Positions 35,010 through 43,141 of a stretch of DNA of 64,000 nt are shown here, one piece after another. Location of the stretch: positions 1 to 64,000 of the forward strand of contig NZ_FQWY01000004.1 in assembly GCF_900129805.1 (NCBI RefSeq). Direction: 5' to 3'. Position numbers and translations under genes: made by a program. Within the stretch, counting starts at the first letter, position 1; the number at the start of each line of letters is the position of its first letter. Below the pieces are notes generated by a model. The model worked only from the letters and a program-made list of their open reading frames with translations, did no database searches and was not told the DNA's origin. This stretch comes from Thermosyntropha lipolytica DSM 11003. GTDB lineage: Bacteria; Bacillota; Syntrophomonadia; Syntrophomonadales; Syntrophomonadaceae.

Positions 35010-35178
35010 CAGGAAGAATTCCTTTCTTCAGTTAATTAAGCTTGCTTTAATGAGCATTTTCTTCCTTTATTGTACCATAAAAAGTAAATTTTAAAAGAGA
35101 GCAGGGCTTTTACTTTTGTTCCCCCCAGGGATCGGAATTTTATCCGGTTAATAAGCATTGAGGAATGAACCTGCCAGT

Positions 35179-35214
35179 AATGGTGCGTTGAGATTGGGCA
35201 CCATTATTTTTTTT
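35179..35214 (+). terminator. Orphan terminator with no gene before it
   Basis: AATGGTGC-(11 nt)-GCACCATTATTTTTTTT is a perfect 8-bp stem with a strong T-run. The only upstream gene is on the opposite strand, so it ends either a small RNA or a leader transcript. Confidence 0.6.
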
Positions 35215-35248
35215 GCTTATGCACATTAAACATGTCAGGTTAACAGTC

Positions 35249-35419
35249 GATATACTTCTCTATTTAATAAGTAATAAGGGATACTTAAGAAATATTTACC
35301 TATACGTTGATAATTTTATAATGCTGTGGCGGAAAGCAGGTGATGCTGGAAAAAACCAGGCGGATGTCTGCGAAAATAGCTTGAAAAATTATATTAATGA
35401 AAAAAAGATTTTAAAGATT
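35249..35419 (+). repeat. Imperfect tandem repeat, copy 1
   Basis: It shares with 35457-35617 a core (GTGGCGGAAA, GGTGATGCTGGAAAAAACCAG, CGGATGTCTG, AATAGCTTGAAAAA) at a spacing of about 200 bp. The flanks are also related, but with small gaps. Confidence 0.7.
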
Positions 35420-35456
35420 AAATTTACCGCTTGGACAGGCTGGGATGAAGCAGTAA

Positions 35457-35617
35457 ATATACTTCTCAATTTATTGTGGGATACTTCAGAAATAATTGCC
35501 TATATATTGGTGATTTTATGATACTGTGGCGGAAAAGGGGTGATGCTGGAAAAAACCAGACGGATGTCTGTAAAAATAGCTTGAAAAAATATATAAAATG
35601 AAAAAACTTTTAAAGAA
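35457..35617 (+). repeat. Imperfect tandem repeat, copy 2
   Basis: Second copy of the about 200-bp unit. It ends about 110 bp before the hyperacidic gene. Confidence 0.7.
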
Positions 35618-35725
35618 TGTCATGGCGTGGAGGTGAAGAATATGAAAAGGGAATGTTAAAATCGGCAAACATGACGATGAAGTTAATGGAAATTTTGATT
35701 AATAAGTTAAGGAGGTTTGAAAAAA

Positions 35726-36772
35726 ATGATTCAAAAAATAAGAAATGAACTAAAATGGGTTGCAATTTGTGATAATTATCCTTTTAGTTATAGCGATTAT
35801 CTTCAGAAAGTCCATTTTATAAAATCCAGTGATGCTGCTGATCCGTATGTATATATGAAGTGCTGGCTGGCAGAAAGGGTACATCCAATATTCAATGCCG
35901 AGCCAGCAGAATTTGAGATTATAAAAAAGGTCCTACCGAAAGAAAGGGCTTATGCAGTTTTGAAGGTTATTGAAATTTGCATCGACTGGACTGTTTTTCT
36001 GTTTCTTAACCGGGAAAACAGCATTATAGCCTGGGAAACCATGTACAGAAAACATTTTTCCGGGATAAATAAGAAAGGTGAAAAAGAAGAGGTATTGAAA
36101 ATAGGATCCAGAGAATGGTTTTTTGTAAATCATGTAAAAAGCAGCTTCCATGAAGTGGTGGATCTGGTTTATCATAAAAATTTCCAGGGTGTCAGTAGTA
36201 TTAATGAAATAATGATGGATTTTATCAATTTTGATCTGGAACTTATCGCTGATTACCGGTATATCGGCAATTTGATTAATAACATTCTGGCCAGGGAATA
36301 CGGCGATGATCTGGTTATTGTGCTCAATAGCAGGAAAAAAGCTATAGCGGATTCTCGACTATTCGATATAAAGAAAGTAAACCGTGCAGCAGTGGAATAT
36401 GTTAACAGTTATATTAACAGTCTGGAATTTGATGATGAATCGGAGGAACTGGAATTTTTGCTCAATCATTTTGACGAGGATTATTTTTACACAGATATTG
36501 AGGATGGTGAATATGAGGTGGGAGATTATTATGATGAGGATGAAGAGGAAGAATTTTACATTGAAATAGAATTTGAAATAGAGGATGAAGAAGATGATGT
36601 TTATGAAATAGATTTTGAGGAAGATGGGGATGAGGATTATGAGTTTTATATCGAAATAGAGCTGGATGAAGATGATGACGGGGATGATGAAATTTTAATT
36701 TATGAAGAAGACAACGAGCTAAACGATTTTGAAATTGAGATTGATCTGGGAGATGATGAGGAAGAGGACTAG
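35726..36772 (+). CDS. Hyperacidic C-terminal protein of unknown function
   Basis: 348 aa. ATG 35726 lies 9 nt after AAGGAGG. Residues 1 to about 230 look like an ordinary mixed/helical domain (SYSDYLQKVHFIKSSD, WAREWFF-like Trp-rich stretches). The last 115 or so residues are dominated by Asp and Glu with periodic aromatics (FYIEIEFEIEDEEDDVYEI and similar). The family is not recognised. It precedes the mcr genes in the same direction (277 bp gap). A DNA-mimic or regulator role beside a restriction system is only a guess. Confidence 0.65.
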   Translation: MIQKIRNELKWVAICDNYPFSYSDYLQKVHFIKSSDAADPYVYMKCWLAERVHPIFNAEPAEFEIIKKVLPKERAYAVLKVIEICIDWTVFLFLNRENSIIAWETMYRKHFSGINKKGEKEEVLKIGSREWFFVNHVKSSFHEVVDLVYHKNFQGVSSINEIMMDFINFDLELIADYRYIGNLINNILAREYGDDLVIVLNSRKKAIADSRLFDIKKVNRAAVEYVNSYINSLEFDDESEELEFLLNHFDEDYFYTDIEDGEYEVGDYYDEDEEEEFYIEIEFEIEDEEDDVYEIDFEEDGDEDYEFYIEIELDEDDDGDDEILIYEEDNELNDFEIEIDLGDDEEED

Positions 36773-37049
36773 GAGAGGAAGAGGAAAGCATTTGAGGCAG
36801 GAAAATTCCTGCCTCTGGATAAACTGAGAAATTTTTATATGGAAAGGGAAGGATTTGCGGCGGGTGGGGATAAAAATATTTTAAAATGGGGGTGATATGT
36901 GAGAGAAGGGAAGATTAGTTACAGGGATTAAGATGATTTTAAAAAACCTGAAGGATATTAAATGTTTTTAAAATGGTGAGTTTTTGATTGGCTGTAGTTT
37001 CTGTTTTGTGTTTGACTGTTTTTAATTAATTAGAGGAGGTTGAAATACC

Positions 37050-37478
37050 ATGGCCGAAAGAGTGGAGTTATTTTTAAATGCTGATGATGAAACGATAAAA
37101 AATTTAGCTTACACGGAAAATTTTAAGATATATTTTAAAGACCAGCCTGATCCTGTTGCGGAGGGAAAAAAGGTAACACATGCAGTTAAAAGTTTTTTGC
37201 AATATTTAGATGAAACTTATGGATTAGCCGAACATAAGGAGAAAATCAAAGAAAAAGCATTCACAAATTATGGTCCTGAGAAAAATGTAGTTGCAGTTAT
37301 TGAATTAAAAAATGGCGATAAATTGGAGATTGGTTTAAAATATGGGATACCGGGTTTTATTAAAGAGATTAATAAAGTTTTAGGTATTATGGGTCTTGAT
37401 CCCGCTGATTTCAAAGTGGTTGCGGAAAAGAGAGATAGAGGTGATTTAAGGGATATTGTTGAAGAAGATGAAAACTAA
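37050..37478 (+). CDS. Free-standing copy of the McrB N-terminal domain
   Basis: 142 aa behind AGAGGAGG. Its first ~125 residues nearly match residues 1-125 of the McrB protein encoded at 37620 (shared start MAERVELFLNADDETIKNL and ADFKVVAEK end). It then ends with its own short acidic tail (IVEEDEN). The DNA is also alike, so the duplication is fairly recent. In McrB proteins the N-terminal domain reads the DNA target, so a lone copy may compete for DNA or for complex assembly (inference). Domain family not recognised. Confidence 0.75.
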   Translation: MAERVELFLNADDETIKNLAYTENFKIYFKDQPDPVAEGKKVTHAVKSFLQYLDETYGLAEHKEKIKEKAFTNYGPEKNVVAVIELKNGDKLEIGLKYGIPGFIKEINKVLGIMGLDPADFKVVAEKRDRGDLRDIVEEDEN

Positions 37479-37523
37479 GAAAAAATAAATAGTGTAATTC
37501 AGTTTTATCAGAATTATAATAAA

Positions 37524-37553
37524 CAGAGTGTCAAGATAAGTTTTGGCACTCTG
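37524..37553 (+). terminator. Hairpin between the lone N-domain gene and mcrB
   Basis: CAGAGTG ... CACTCTG with a weak T-rich tail (CTTATATTTAATTTTAT). It could be a partial terminator that sets the ratio of the lone domain to McrB. Confidence 0.5.
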
Positions 37554-37619
37554 CTTATATTTAATTTTATGAGTTCAAAAATGTATCAAATATTTACTGA
37601 AATAAAGGGGTTTAATATC

Positions 37620-39218
37620 ATGGCCGAAAGAGTGGAGTTATTTTTAAATGCTGATGATGAAACGATAAAGAATTTAACTGATACGGAAAATTTAAAGATA
37701 TATTTTAAAGACCAGCCTGATCCTGCTGCGGAGGGAAAAAAGGCGGCACATGCAGTTAAAAGTTTTTTGCAATATTTAGATAAAACTTATGGATTATCCG
37801 AACATAAGGAGAAAATCAAAGAGGAAGCATTCACATATTATGGTAGTAAAAGAGAGAGAGTTGGAGTTATTAAATTAAAAAATGGCGATAAATTGGAGAT
37901 TGGTTTAAAATATGGGATACCGGCTTTTATTAAAGAGATTAATAAATTGTTACGTATTATGGGTCTTAATCCCGCTGATTTCAAAGTGGTTGCGGAAAAG
38001 AAAGCGAAAAGCCAGGATAATGAAGAGGATGTTAATCCTGAAGATACAACTGAACAAGGAGATGAAAATGACATGTCATCTGAAGAAAAATTCTCTAAAA
38101 TAAAAAATGAAATAAAACAAATTTTAGAAGAAAACAAGCAGATAGTTCTGACCGGGGCTCCCGGGGTAGGGAAAACATATATGGCGATAGAGATATGCCA
38201 GGAGATTATAAAGAAAGAAAACGGGGTTGATGAAAAAAATATAGGGGAGTATTGGTTTTTTATCCAGTTTCATCCCTCCTATGACTATACCGATTTTGTA
38301 GAAGGGTTAAGGCCGGAAGAAAAGGGAGACAGCATAGGCTTTGAAAGAAAAGATGGCTTGTTTATGGAGATATGCCGAAAGGCAGCTAAAGAGGAAAAAA
38401 GTGGAAAGAAATATTTTCTCATCATAGATGAGATAAACAGAGCTGATTTATCGAAAGTGTTCGGTGAATTGATGTACTGTCTGGAATACCGGGGAAAAAA
38501 GTACAGAATAAAGACCCAGTACAGTAACCTGATGAAAATGGAAAAAAAGGAACATGTTTTTAAATACGGTTTTTATATACCAGAAAATGTTTATATTATA
38601 GGTACCATGAATGATATAGACAGAAGTGTGGAAACTTTTGACTTTGCCTTGCGGAGAAGGTTTTTCTGGTATGAAATAAAGGCCAATGATGTTATGGAGC
38701 ATTTGATTGGGGAAATGATGAATGAACTGTTAGATAAACTGTTAGAGGATAAGAAATATAAATCAAATGGTAACTCAACAGAAACATCCTCTGGTGGGAA
38801 TGAGCAAACAGCAAGCCAAAATGATGAAGAAGAATTAAAAAATAAATTAAAAAATAAATTATATAAATTATTAAATATAAATAAATTAACTAAGGAATTA
38901 AGTGAAAGTGCTAAAAACTTGAACCAGGCAATAGATGAGAGGGGAAGCAAGTTCGGACTGGATGCCAGATACCATGTAGGGCCGGCATATTTTAAGCTTA
39001 CTAAGCTGCCTGAAAAGGTTGATAACGAAAGCATACAACAGATCAAAGAAAAAATCTGGCGTTATCGGATTGAACCCCTGTTAAGGGAATATGTACGGGG
39101 TTATGATGCTGGCGAGGTAGAAGATTTTATAAAAAATTTGCGAGAAGCCTATGAAAAGAGTAATTCCGGAAAGAATTCTGAGCCAGGTAGTAAAGCTGCT
39201 GAAGGCCAGGGTGAATGA
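37620..39218 (+). CDS. mcrB: McrB-type AAA+ GTPase, restriction subunit
   Basis: 532 aa. ATG 37620 matches the lone domain's start and follows AAAGGGG; an earlier in-frame ATG at 37569 is rejected. The N-terminal recognition-like domain (1-125) and an acidic linker are followed by the AAA+ motor: Walker A TGAPGVGKTY (about 178-187), the McrB-typical IQFHPSYDYTDFVEGLRP, Walker B FLIIDEINRADLSKVFGE, GTMNDIDRS (the MNxxDRS GTPase signature) and FALRRRFF (arginine finger). It forms GTP-driven hexamers that drive the McrC nuclease. The C-terminal part (about 390-420) has a low-complexity N/K/L stretch. Confidence 0.92.
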   Translation: MAERVELFLNADDETIKNLTDTENLKIYFKDQPDPAAEGKKAAHAVKSFLQYLDKTYGLSEHKEKIKEEAFTYYGSKRERVGVIKLKNGDKLEIGLKYGIPAFIKEINKLLRIMGLNPADFKVVAEKKAKSQDNEEDVNPEDTTEQGDENDMSSEEKFSKIKNEIKQILEENKQIVLTGAPGVGKTYMAIEICQEIIKKENGVDEKNIGEYWFFIQFHPSYDYTDFVEGLRPEEKGDSIGFERKDGLFMEICRKAAKEEKSGKKYFLIIDEINRADLSKVFGELMYCLEYRGKKYRIKTQYSNLMKMEKKEHVFKYGFYIPENVYIIGTMNDIDRSVETFDFALRRRFFWYEIKANDVMEHLIGEMMNELLDKLLEDKKYKSNGNSTETSSGGNEQTASQNDEEELKNKLKNKLYKLLNINKLTKELSESAKNLNQAIDERGSKFGLDARYHVGPAYFKLTKLPEKVDNESIQQIKEKIWRYRIEPLLREYVRGYDAGEVEDFIKNLREAYEKSNSGKNSEPGSKAAEGQGE

Positions 39219-39282
39219 AGCATGAGTTCTAATAACAATGTTTAAAAAATGATATGATATAAAGAATGCGTGGGGAAGCGAG

Positions 39283-40839
39283 ATGAAAAAGATAGTATTC
39301 AGGTTTTCAGATTACAGCCACCAGGATTATGAGGGTTTGGAAAATATCGAAGAAAACGGAAAACTTATTGTAATTAGAGAAAAATATAAATATAACCTGG
39401 AAAAAGAAGGCAGGTATTTTTATTTACTATGCCGGTTTATAGAAAAATTGAATCAGGAATCTAAAACTGGCGGATTGATAATTATTGATGGCAAAGATAA
39501 AAATGATGCTGCTAGTGAACGGGAAGAGGAAGAAATAGAAGAGGATTCAATTTCATATGGCGAAAAAATTAATTCTCCAGTTATGAGTATAAAAGTAGAT
39601 GAGGGAAAGGTTTACACCAAAGGATATATAGGTGTTTTAAGAGGGCTCATAAAATATGAAGATGAGGATGAAAAAGAGGAATATGATGTTACAGTTGAGA
39701 TAGGCTCCCGATTTGACAGATATAATGACAGCCAGTATTTCCTGAGATACATGATATTGAGGGGTTATTTGTACCGGGTTCCGGTATATGAAAAACTCAA
39801 TCCTCAGGCCAGTGAGGATGATTATTTATGGGATTGGCTTTTGATTCTGGCTTTCAAGTATTATCTGGAGAAAGCATACAGAAATGGGCTTTTTAAAAAA
39901 TACCGGCAGTTTGCCTATAATGATGCCAAATTTAAAGGGGTGCTGGATGTCAACCGGCATATAAAGTATAATATACCTTTTATAGGCAATATTGCCTACA
40001 ATAAGAGAGAATTGACGCACAATAATGAAATTATGCATTTAATTCTGCATGCCTATGATGTTTTAAAGAGAAGATTTAAAACAGATACAGACAGGTTTAT
40101 AGAAAGGGAGTCCAAAGCTTATGAAGCCATAACGGCAATTAAAGAGGTAGCCTTTGATTACCAGAATCAGAATATAAGATCCCTGCTCAACAAATGTTCC
40201 AAAAGGATAACTCATCCTTATTACTACAATTACGAACCTTTGCGGAGGATATGTTTGCGGATATTGCGAAACAGGGGATTATCCTTTTTTGATGGCAATT
40301 CCGCAGATGTATTCGGCATTATAGTAGATATAAGCAAATTATGGGAGCTGTTTTTAGAAAAAGCTGTTTTGAATGATATTAAAAACGAGACCTTATATTT
40401 TGCGACACAGTATGAAATCAAGCTGAATATAAAGGGAAAAGAAGGCTTAAGGGAGATTTGCTTAAGGCCGGATTATGTTTTGGAAGATAAAAAAGAAAAG
40501 AAGCGTTATGTGCTGGATGCTAAGTATAGAAAAGGATGGGAGAATTTTGTTGTGAACCTTCATTCTGAAGATTCCCGGAAGTTGTTTGAAAATATAAGAG
40601 AAGACTATTACCAGATCAGCACTTATGTGTATTTATTATCAGCCGTTTGGGGTGGAGCCATATTTCCTTACAGCAAAGAGGAGATAAAAGATCCCGGTGA
40701 TATCTGCCTGGAGGGGGAGGGTAAAATTTTTTACCTGTTTCCTCTGATGATTCCCCGGGAGAAAGATGTAATCAGGTGGAAGGAGCACATGGAAAAAGAA
40801 ATAAATAATACCAGGAGTTGTATAAGCCAAAAGTTATAG
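39283..40839 (+). CDS. mcrC: McrC-type nuclease subunit
   Basis: 518 aa. The N-terminal half is the McrB-binding part. The C-terminal PD-(D/E)XK nuclease motif is LRPDYVLEDKKEKKRYVLDAKYRKGW, with the Asp at about 401 and D-A-K at about 412-414. Family members cut DNA when McrB translocates, usually at methylated cytosines; the modification recognised here is unknown. Starts 64 bp after mcrB. The N-terminal third has an inserted acidic low-complexity run (about 80-95). Confidence 0.9.
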   Translation: MKKIVFRFSDYSHQDYEGLENIEENGKLIVIREKYKYNLEKEGRYFYLLCRFIEKLNQESKTGGLIIIDGKDKNDAASEREEEEIEEDSISYGEKINSPVMSIKVDEGKVYTKGYIGVLRGLIKYEDEDEKEEYDVTVEIGSRFDRYNDSQYFLRYMILRGYLYRVPVYEKLNPQASEDDYLWDWLLILAFKYYLEKAYRNGLFKKYRQFAYNDAKFKGVLDVNRHIKYNIPFIGNIAYNKRELTHNNEIMHLILHAYDVLKRRFKTDTDRFIERESKAYEAITAIKEVAFDYQNQNIRSLLNKCSKRITHPYYYNYEPLRRICLRILRNRGLSFFDGNSADVFGIIVDISKLWELFLEKAVLNDIKNETLYFATQYEIKLNIKGKEGLREICLRPDYVLEDKKEKKRYVLDAKYRKGWENFVVNLHSEDSRKLFENIREDYYQISTYVYLLSAVWGGAIFPYSKEEIKDPGDICLEGEGKIFYLFPLMIPREKDVIRWKEHMEKEINNTRSCISQKL

Positions 40840-40908
40840 AAAAAATACGGTATATAAACAGGAACAATAAAAAGTCCGATTTTATTATTATGTTCAAGGT
40901 TATCCGGC

Positions 40909-41721
40909 TTATTTTCCTTTACTCTTTTTTTCCGCTATGTATGCCAGTATAGTGCCTTGCTTTATGAAAGGTTTCAGTTTTTCATAATCGATGGTGAAGG
41001 CCAGCCAGCCGCCGCCCGGAGCCGGTCCGGTGTAGGCGGCAAAAAATATATTAAGTCCGTCAGGGCTTATCATGAAACCGCCGATTTCATCTGCGAAATG
41101 GCATTCGGCATCGGAAGTGAAGCCGTAGAAGGGATCCTGGGCTATGATATGGTTGACCAGGTTTTTAAAACCTTCGTTCTGTATGATCATTTCTTCAGGG
41201 TGAATTTCTTCTCCGGTAGCGAGATGGAAGTGATAGATGCTAAAACCGGTAGAAGAATGAGCTGCACCACAGGTATAGTAAGATTCATCGGCAAGTATGG
41301 CCAGTATTTCGTCAATCCTTTCTGCATAAAAGGTTATACGGTTATGACAGGCCAGGCCTGAAGTGAAGGATTCCTGCAGGGTTGTTTTATCTGCCTTAAA
41401 CAGGTGCTGGAGTTTTTTATTGATCTTTTTTTCTATTTTTCGGTTTGCAGGATAATGGATGACAGGATATTCTACTTTTGTTATAAAGCCGTGGTAATCC
41501 GGGTTATACGGGAGCAGGCGATGATTGGGGGGGATAACTGCATGCAGCCCCCTTTTTTCAATTATACCGGCTGATGTTATTGTTATTTTCTCATCCTGGT
41601 AGCATATTTTTTCCGCAAGTTTTTCCTGATAGGTGAGCGAGAAAAGGTAGAGCAATAGAAGAACTGGCATTATTAAGATTGATGTGATTAAAAGTATTTT
41701 GCCTGGGACTCTTTCAGACAT
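40909..41721 (-). CDS. DUF3298 (RsiV-like) membrane-anchored protein
   Basis: 270 aa with one N-terminal membrane helix (about residues 11-29). The outer part resembles the DUF4163/DUF3298 pair known from anti-sigma factor RsiV and from lipoproteins: VIHYPANRKIEKKINKKLQ, then YTCGAAHSSTGFSIYHFHLATGEEI and near the C-terminus AYTGPAPGGGW. Without an anti-sigma cytoplasmic domain it is not RsiV itself. Function unknown. It lies opposite to the mcr genes. Confidence 0.7.
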   Translation of the reverse strand: MSERVPGKILLITSILIMPVLLLLYLFSLTYQEKLAEKICYQDEKITITSAGIIEKRGLHAVIPPNHRLLPYNPDYHGFITKVEYPVIHYPANRKIEKKINKKLQHLFKADKTTLQESFTSGLACHNRITFYAERIDEILAILADESYYTCGAAHSSTGFSIYHFHLATGEEIHPEEMIIQNEGFKNLVNHIIAQDPFYGFTSDAECHFADEIGGFMISPDGLNIFFAAYTGPAPGGGWLAFTIDYEKLKPFIKQGTILAYIAEKKSKGK

Positions 41722-41781
41722 AAAAAACTCCTTTTTGGTTGCGGTTATTGTTATTTATTTTAACATAATAATCCAGCTTTT

Positions 41782-41871
41782 CCTCTCCTTATCCCTTCCT
41801 CTAATCCTTCTCTCCTCAATCTTTCCGCTAAGGTCATAAGATCTTCCCTCCTCTCTGGTTTTAACTCTCTT
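41782..41871 (-). pseudogene. 90-bp fragment of the rpn-type gene
   Basis: Matches 34213-34302 over 90 bases with one difference by my reading. It encodes the tail-proximal RREDLMTLAERLRREG helix and the first charged repeat. It breaks off at both ends into unrelated AT-rich DNA. It lies in the same direction as the intact gene, on the far side of the mcr locus. Confidence 0.85.
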
Positions 41872-42093
41872 GTGTTGAAACTGGAATATTTGTGTTAATT
41901 TTAAGCATATTTAGAAAATTGCTTTTATATTTTACTAATTTTTGCTAAAATTTTAGTATGACCTGAAGATATTCTATTGCGGATTTTACATATATACCCG
42001 GGCTAAATATATGATATACAGCATAAGCTGGATAGAGAGTAATTTGCCAGAGGCTAAATTTTTAAAACCTTGAGAAAGGAAGTGGAGAAAATA

Positions 42094-42717
42094 ATGGAAG
42101 AATATTTACAATCTGATTACTGCGTGAACTATGACCATCCCTTAATACAAAACTTTATCAAAGATAATAACATTATGCAATTAAGTCCGGTGGAAAGAGC
42201 TGTCAAGCTATTTTATATAGTTCGCGATGACATTGCATATAATATGTATGCTGCTTTTGAAAGGGATGGACATGCTTATCAAGCTTCTACAATATTGAAA
42301 AAAGCTAATGGCTGGTGCCTGCAAAAGGCGATTTTATTATGTGCGTTGGCTCGTGCAGCGGAAATACCTACCAGGTTTGTCATGGTTACCATGAAAAATC
42401 ATAAAGCCCAGGAAGAGGTATTTAAAACGCTGGGAACAAATATTTTTACCCCTCATACATTCAATGAATTTTATCTTAATGGTAAATGGGTTAAGGCGGA
42501 TGCTACTTTTGACAAAAATCTGTGTCAGAAAGCTGGAGATCCTGCAGTAGAATTCGATGGGGTAAACGATGCTTTATTGCCTCCCTATGATTTAAATGGC
42601 AACAGGCTTATTGAATATATAGAATACCTGGGGACTTATTCCAGCATTCCCTGGCAGCTTGTTATAGATAAAAGTCGCGAGGTTTACGGGGATTATCTAA
42701 AAAAACAGCAGGCGTAA
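42094..42717 (+). CDS. Transglutaminase-like (cysteine protease fold) protein
   Basis: 207 aa. ATG 42094 is chosen behind GGAAGTGGAG; a TTG at 42070 has no site. The triad is visible in order: Cys in ANGWCLQKAILLCALAR (about residue 74), His in HTFNEFYLNG (about 120) and Asp in ADATFDK (about 135). Such soluble members act as proteases, peptide N-glycanase-like or amidotransferase enzymes; the substrate is unknown. It stands alone between the second accessory island and phoP. Confidence 0.82.
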   Translation: MEEYLQSDYCVNYDHPLIQNFIKDNNIMQLSPVERAVKLFYIVRDDIAYNMYAAFERDGHAYQASTILKKANGWCLQKAILLCALARAAEIPTRFVMVTMKNHKAQEEVFKTLGTNIFTPHTFNEFYLNGKWVKADATFDKNLCQKAGDPAVEFDGVNDALLPPYDLNGNRLIEYIEYLGTYSSIPWQLVIDKSREVYGDYLKKQQA

Positions 42718-42823
42718 GCCGGGATAAGCATATATTTATCACTTACAGACAGGCTTATATCAACTGTATCCGGGATTGATAATATAAGAGGCCTTGTCCT
42801 CCTTTTTTAGGTAGCTTTTATTG

Positions 42824-42955
42824 TCAGCTGCCTGGGGAGGTTTTGGCGCGAGGTTTCTTTTCCTCATCCTTAAGCTTTTTCCTCCTTTCTTCTCTGTACT
42901 TTCCTTTCCCTGCTAAAATTTCCCGCACTTGTTTTTGCTTAAATGGGGTTAAATG
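42824..42955 (-). other. Minus-strand open frame of 43 codons, no start
   Basis: It reads LTPFKQKQVREILAGKGKYR and then a Lys/Arg/Glu-rich end. This looks like a real basic C-terminus but has no start codon or ribosome site. Its gene seems to have lost its front part. The REP-like motif lies 45 bp upstream of it, so it may be a mobile-element relic. Family not recognised. Confidence 0.35.
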
Positions 42956-42999
42956 CTATTGCGCAGCGATTTCGTTCTTCTTTTGTGTAGTTTTAAAAC

Positions 43000-43026
43000 G
43001 ACACAAAAGAACCGTCCCTTTGTGCC
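43000..43026 (+). repeat. REP-like motif copy 5
   Basis: GACACAAAAGAACCGTCCCTTTGTG: the most complete copy, with CACAAA and TTTGTG ends. It lies 40 kb away from the other four copies. Confidence 0.65.
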
Positions 43027-43031
43027 CTTTA

Positions 43032-43048
43032 TGTAAAGAATTTGTAAG
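43032..43048 (-). promoter_or_regulatory. Possible Pho box before phoP
   Basis: TGTAAA-GAATT-TGTAAG is a pair of repeats 11 bp apart, the reverse complement of the TTTACA pairs found before pstS and pstC. It lies about 95 bp before phoP, compatible with self-regulation. Confidence 0.5.
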
Positions 43049-43141
43049 TTTAAGGTAAAAATAGAGTAGGAGTATTTATTTAATCTTTTTTACCGGCTAA
43101 CATAGAAGTGAAGGATAAGTTTGGGATTTGGGGTGAAATAT

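Larger units (their letters stand above)
35010..35725. other. Stretch between the rpn-type gene and the mcr locus: orphan terminator and tandem repeat
   Basis: No supportable gene. It holds the leftward rpn promoter region, a plus-strand terminator-like hairpin at 35179-35214, and two imperfect direct repeats (35249-35419, 35457-35617). Short frames in the repeats carry no ribosome sites. Confidence 0.5.
42718..43141. other. Intergenic stretch before phoP: protein scrap, REP-like motif and phased repeats
   Basis: Holds a minus-strand open frame at 42824-42955 (see separate entry), a REP-like motif at 43000-43026 and the repeat pair at 43032-43048. No complete gene. Confidence 0.45.

Noticed and set aside
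35213-35521. 102-codon plus-strand frame over the tandem repeats
   Set aside because: No ribosome site; it crosses both repeat units in a way that matches no pattern between copies, so coding is unlikely.
36462-36791. His/Pro-rich minus-strand frame
   Set aside because: Shadow of the acidic tail (GAT/GAA codons reversed) of the protein at 35726-36772.
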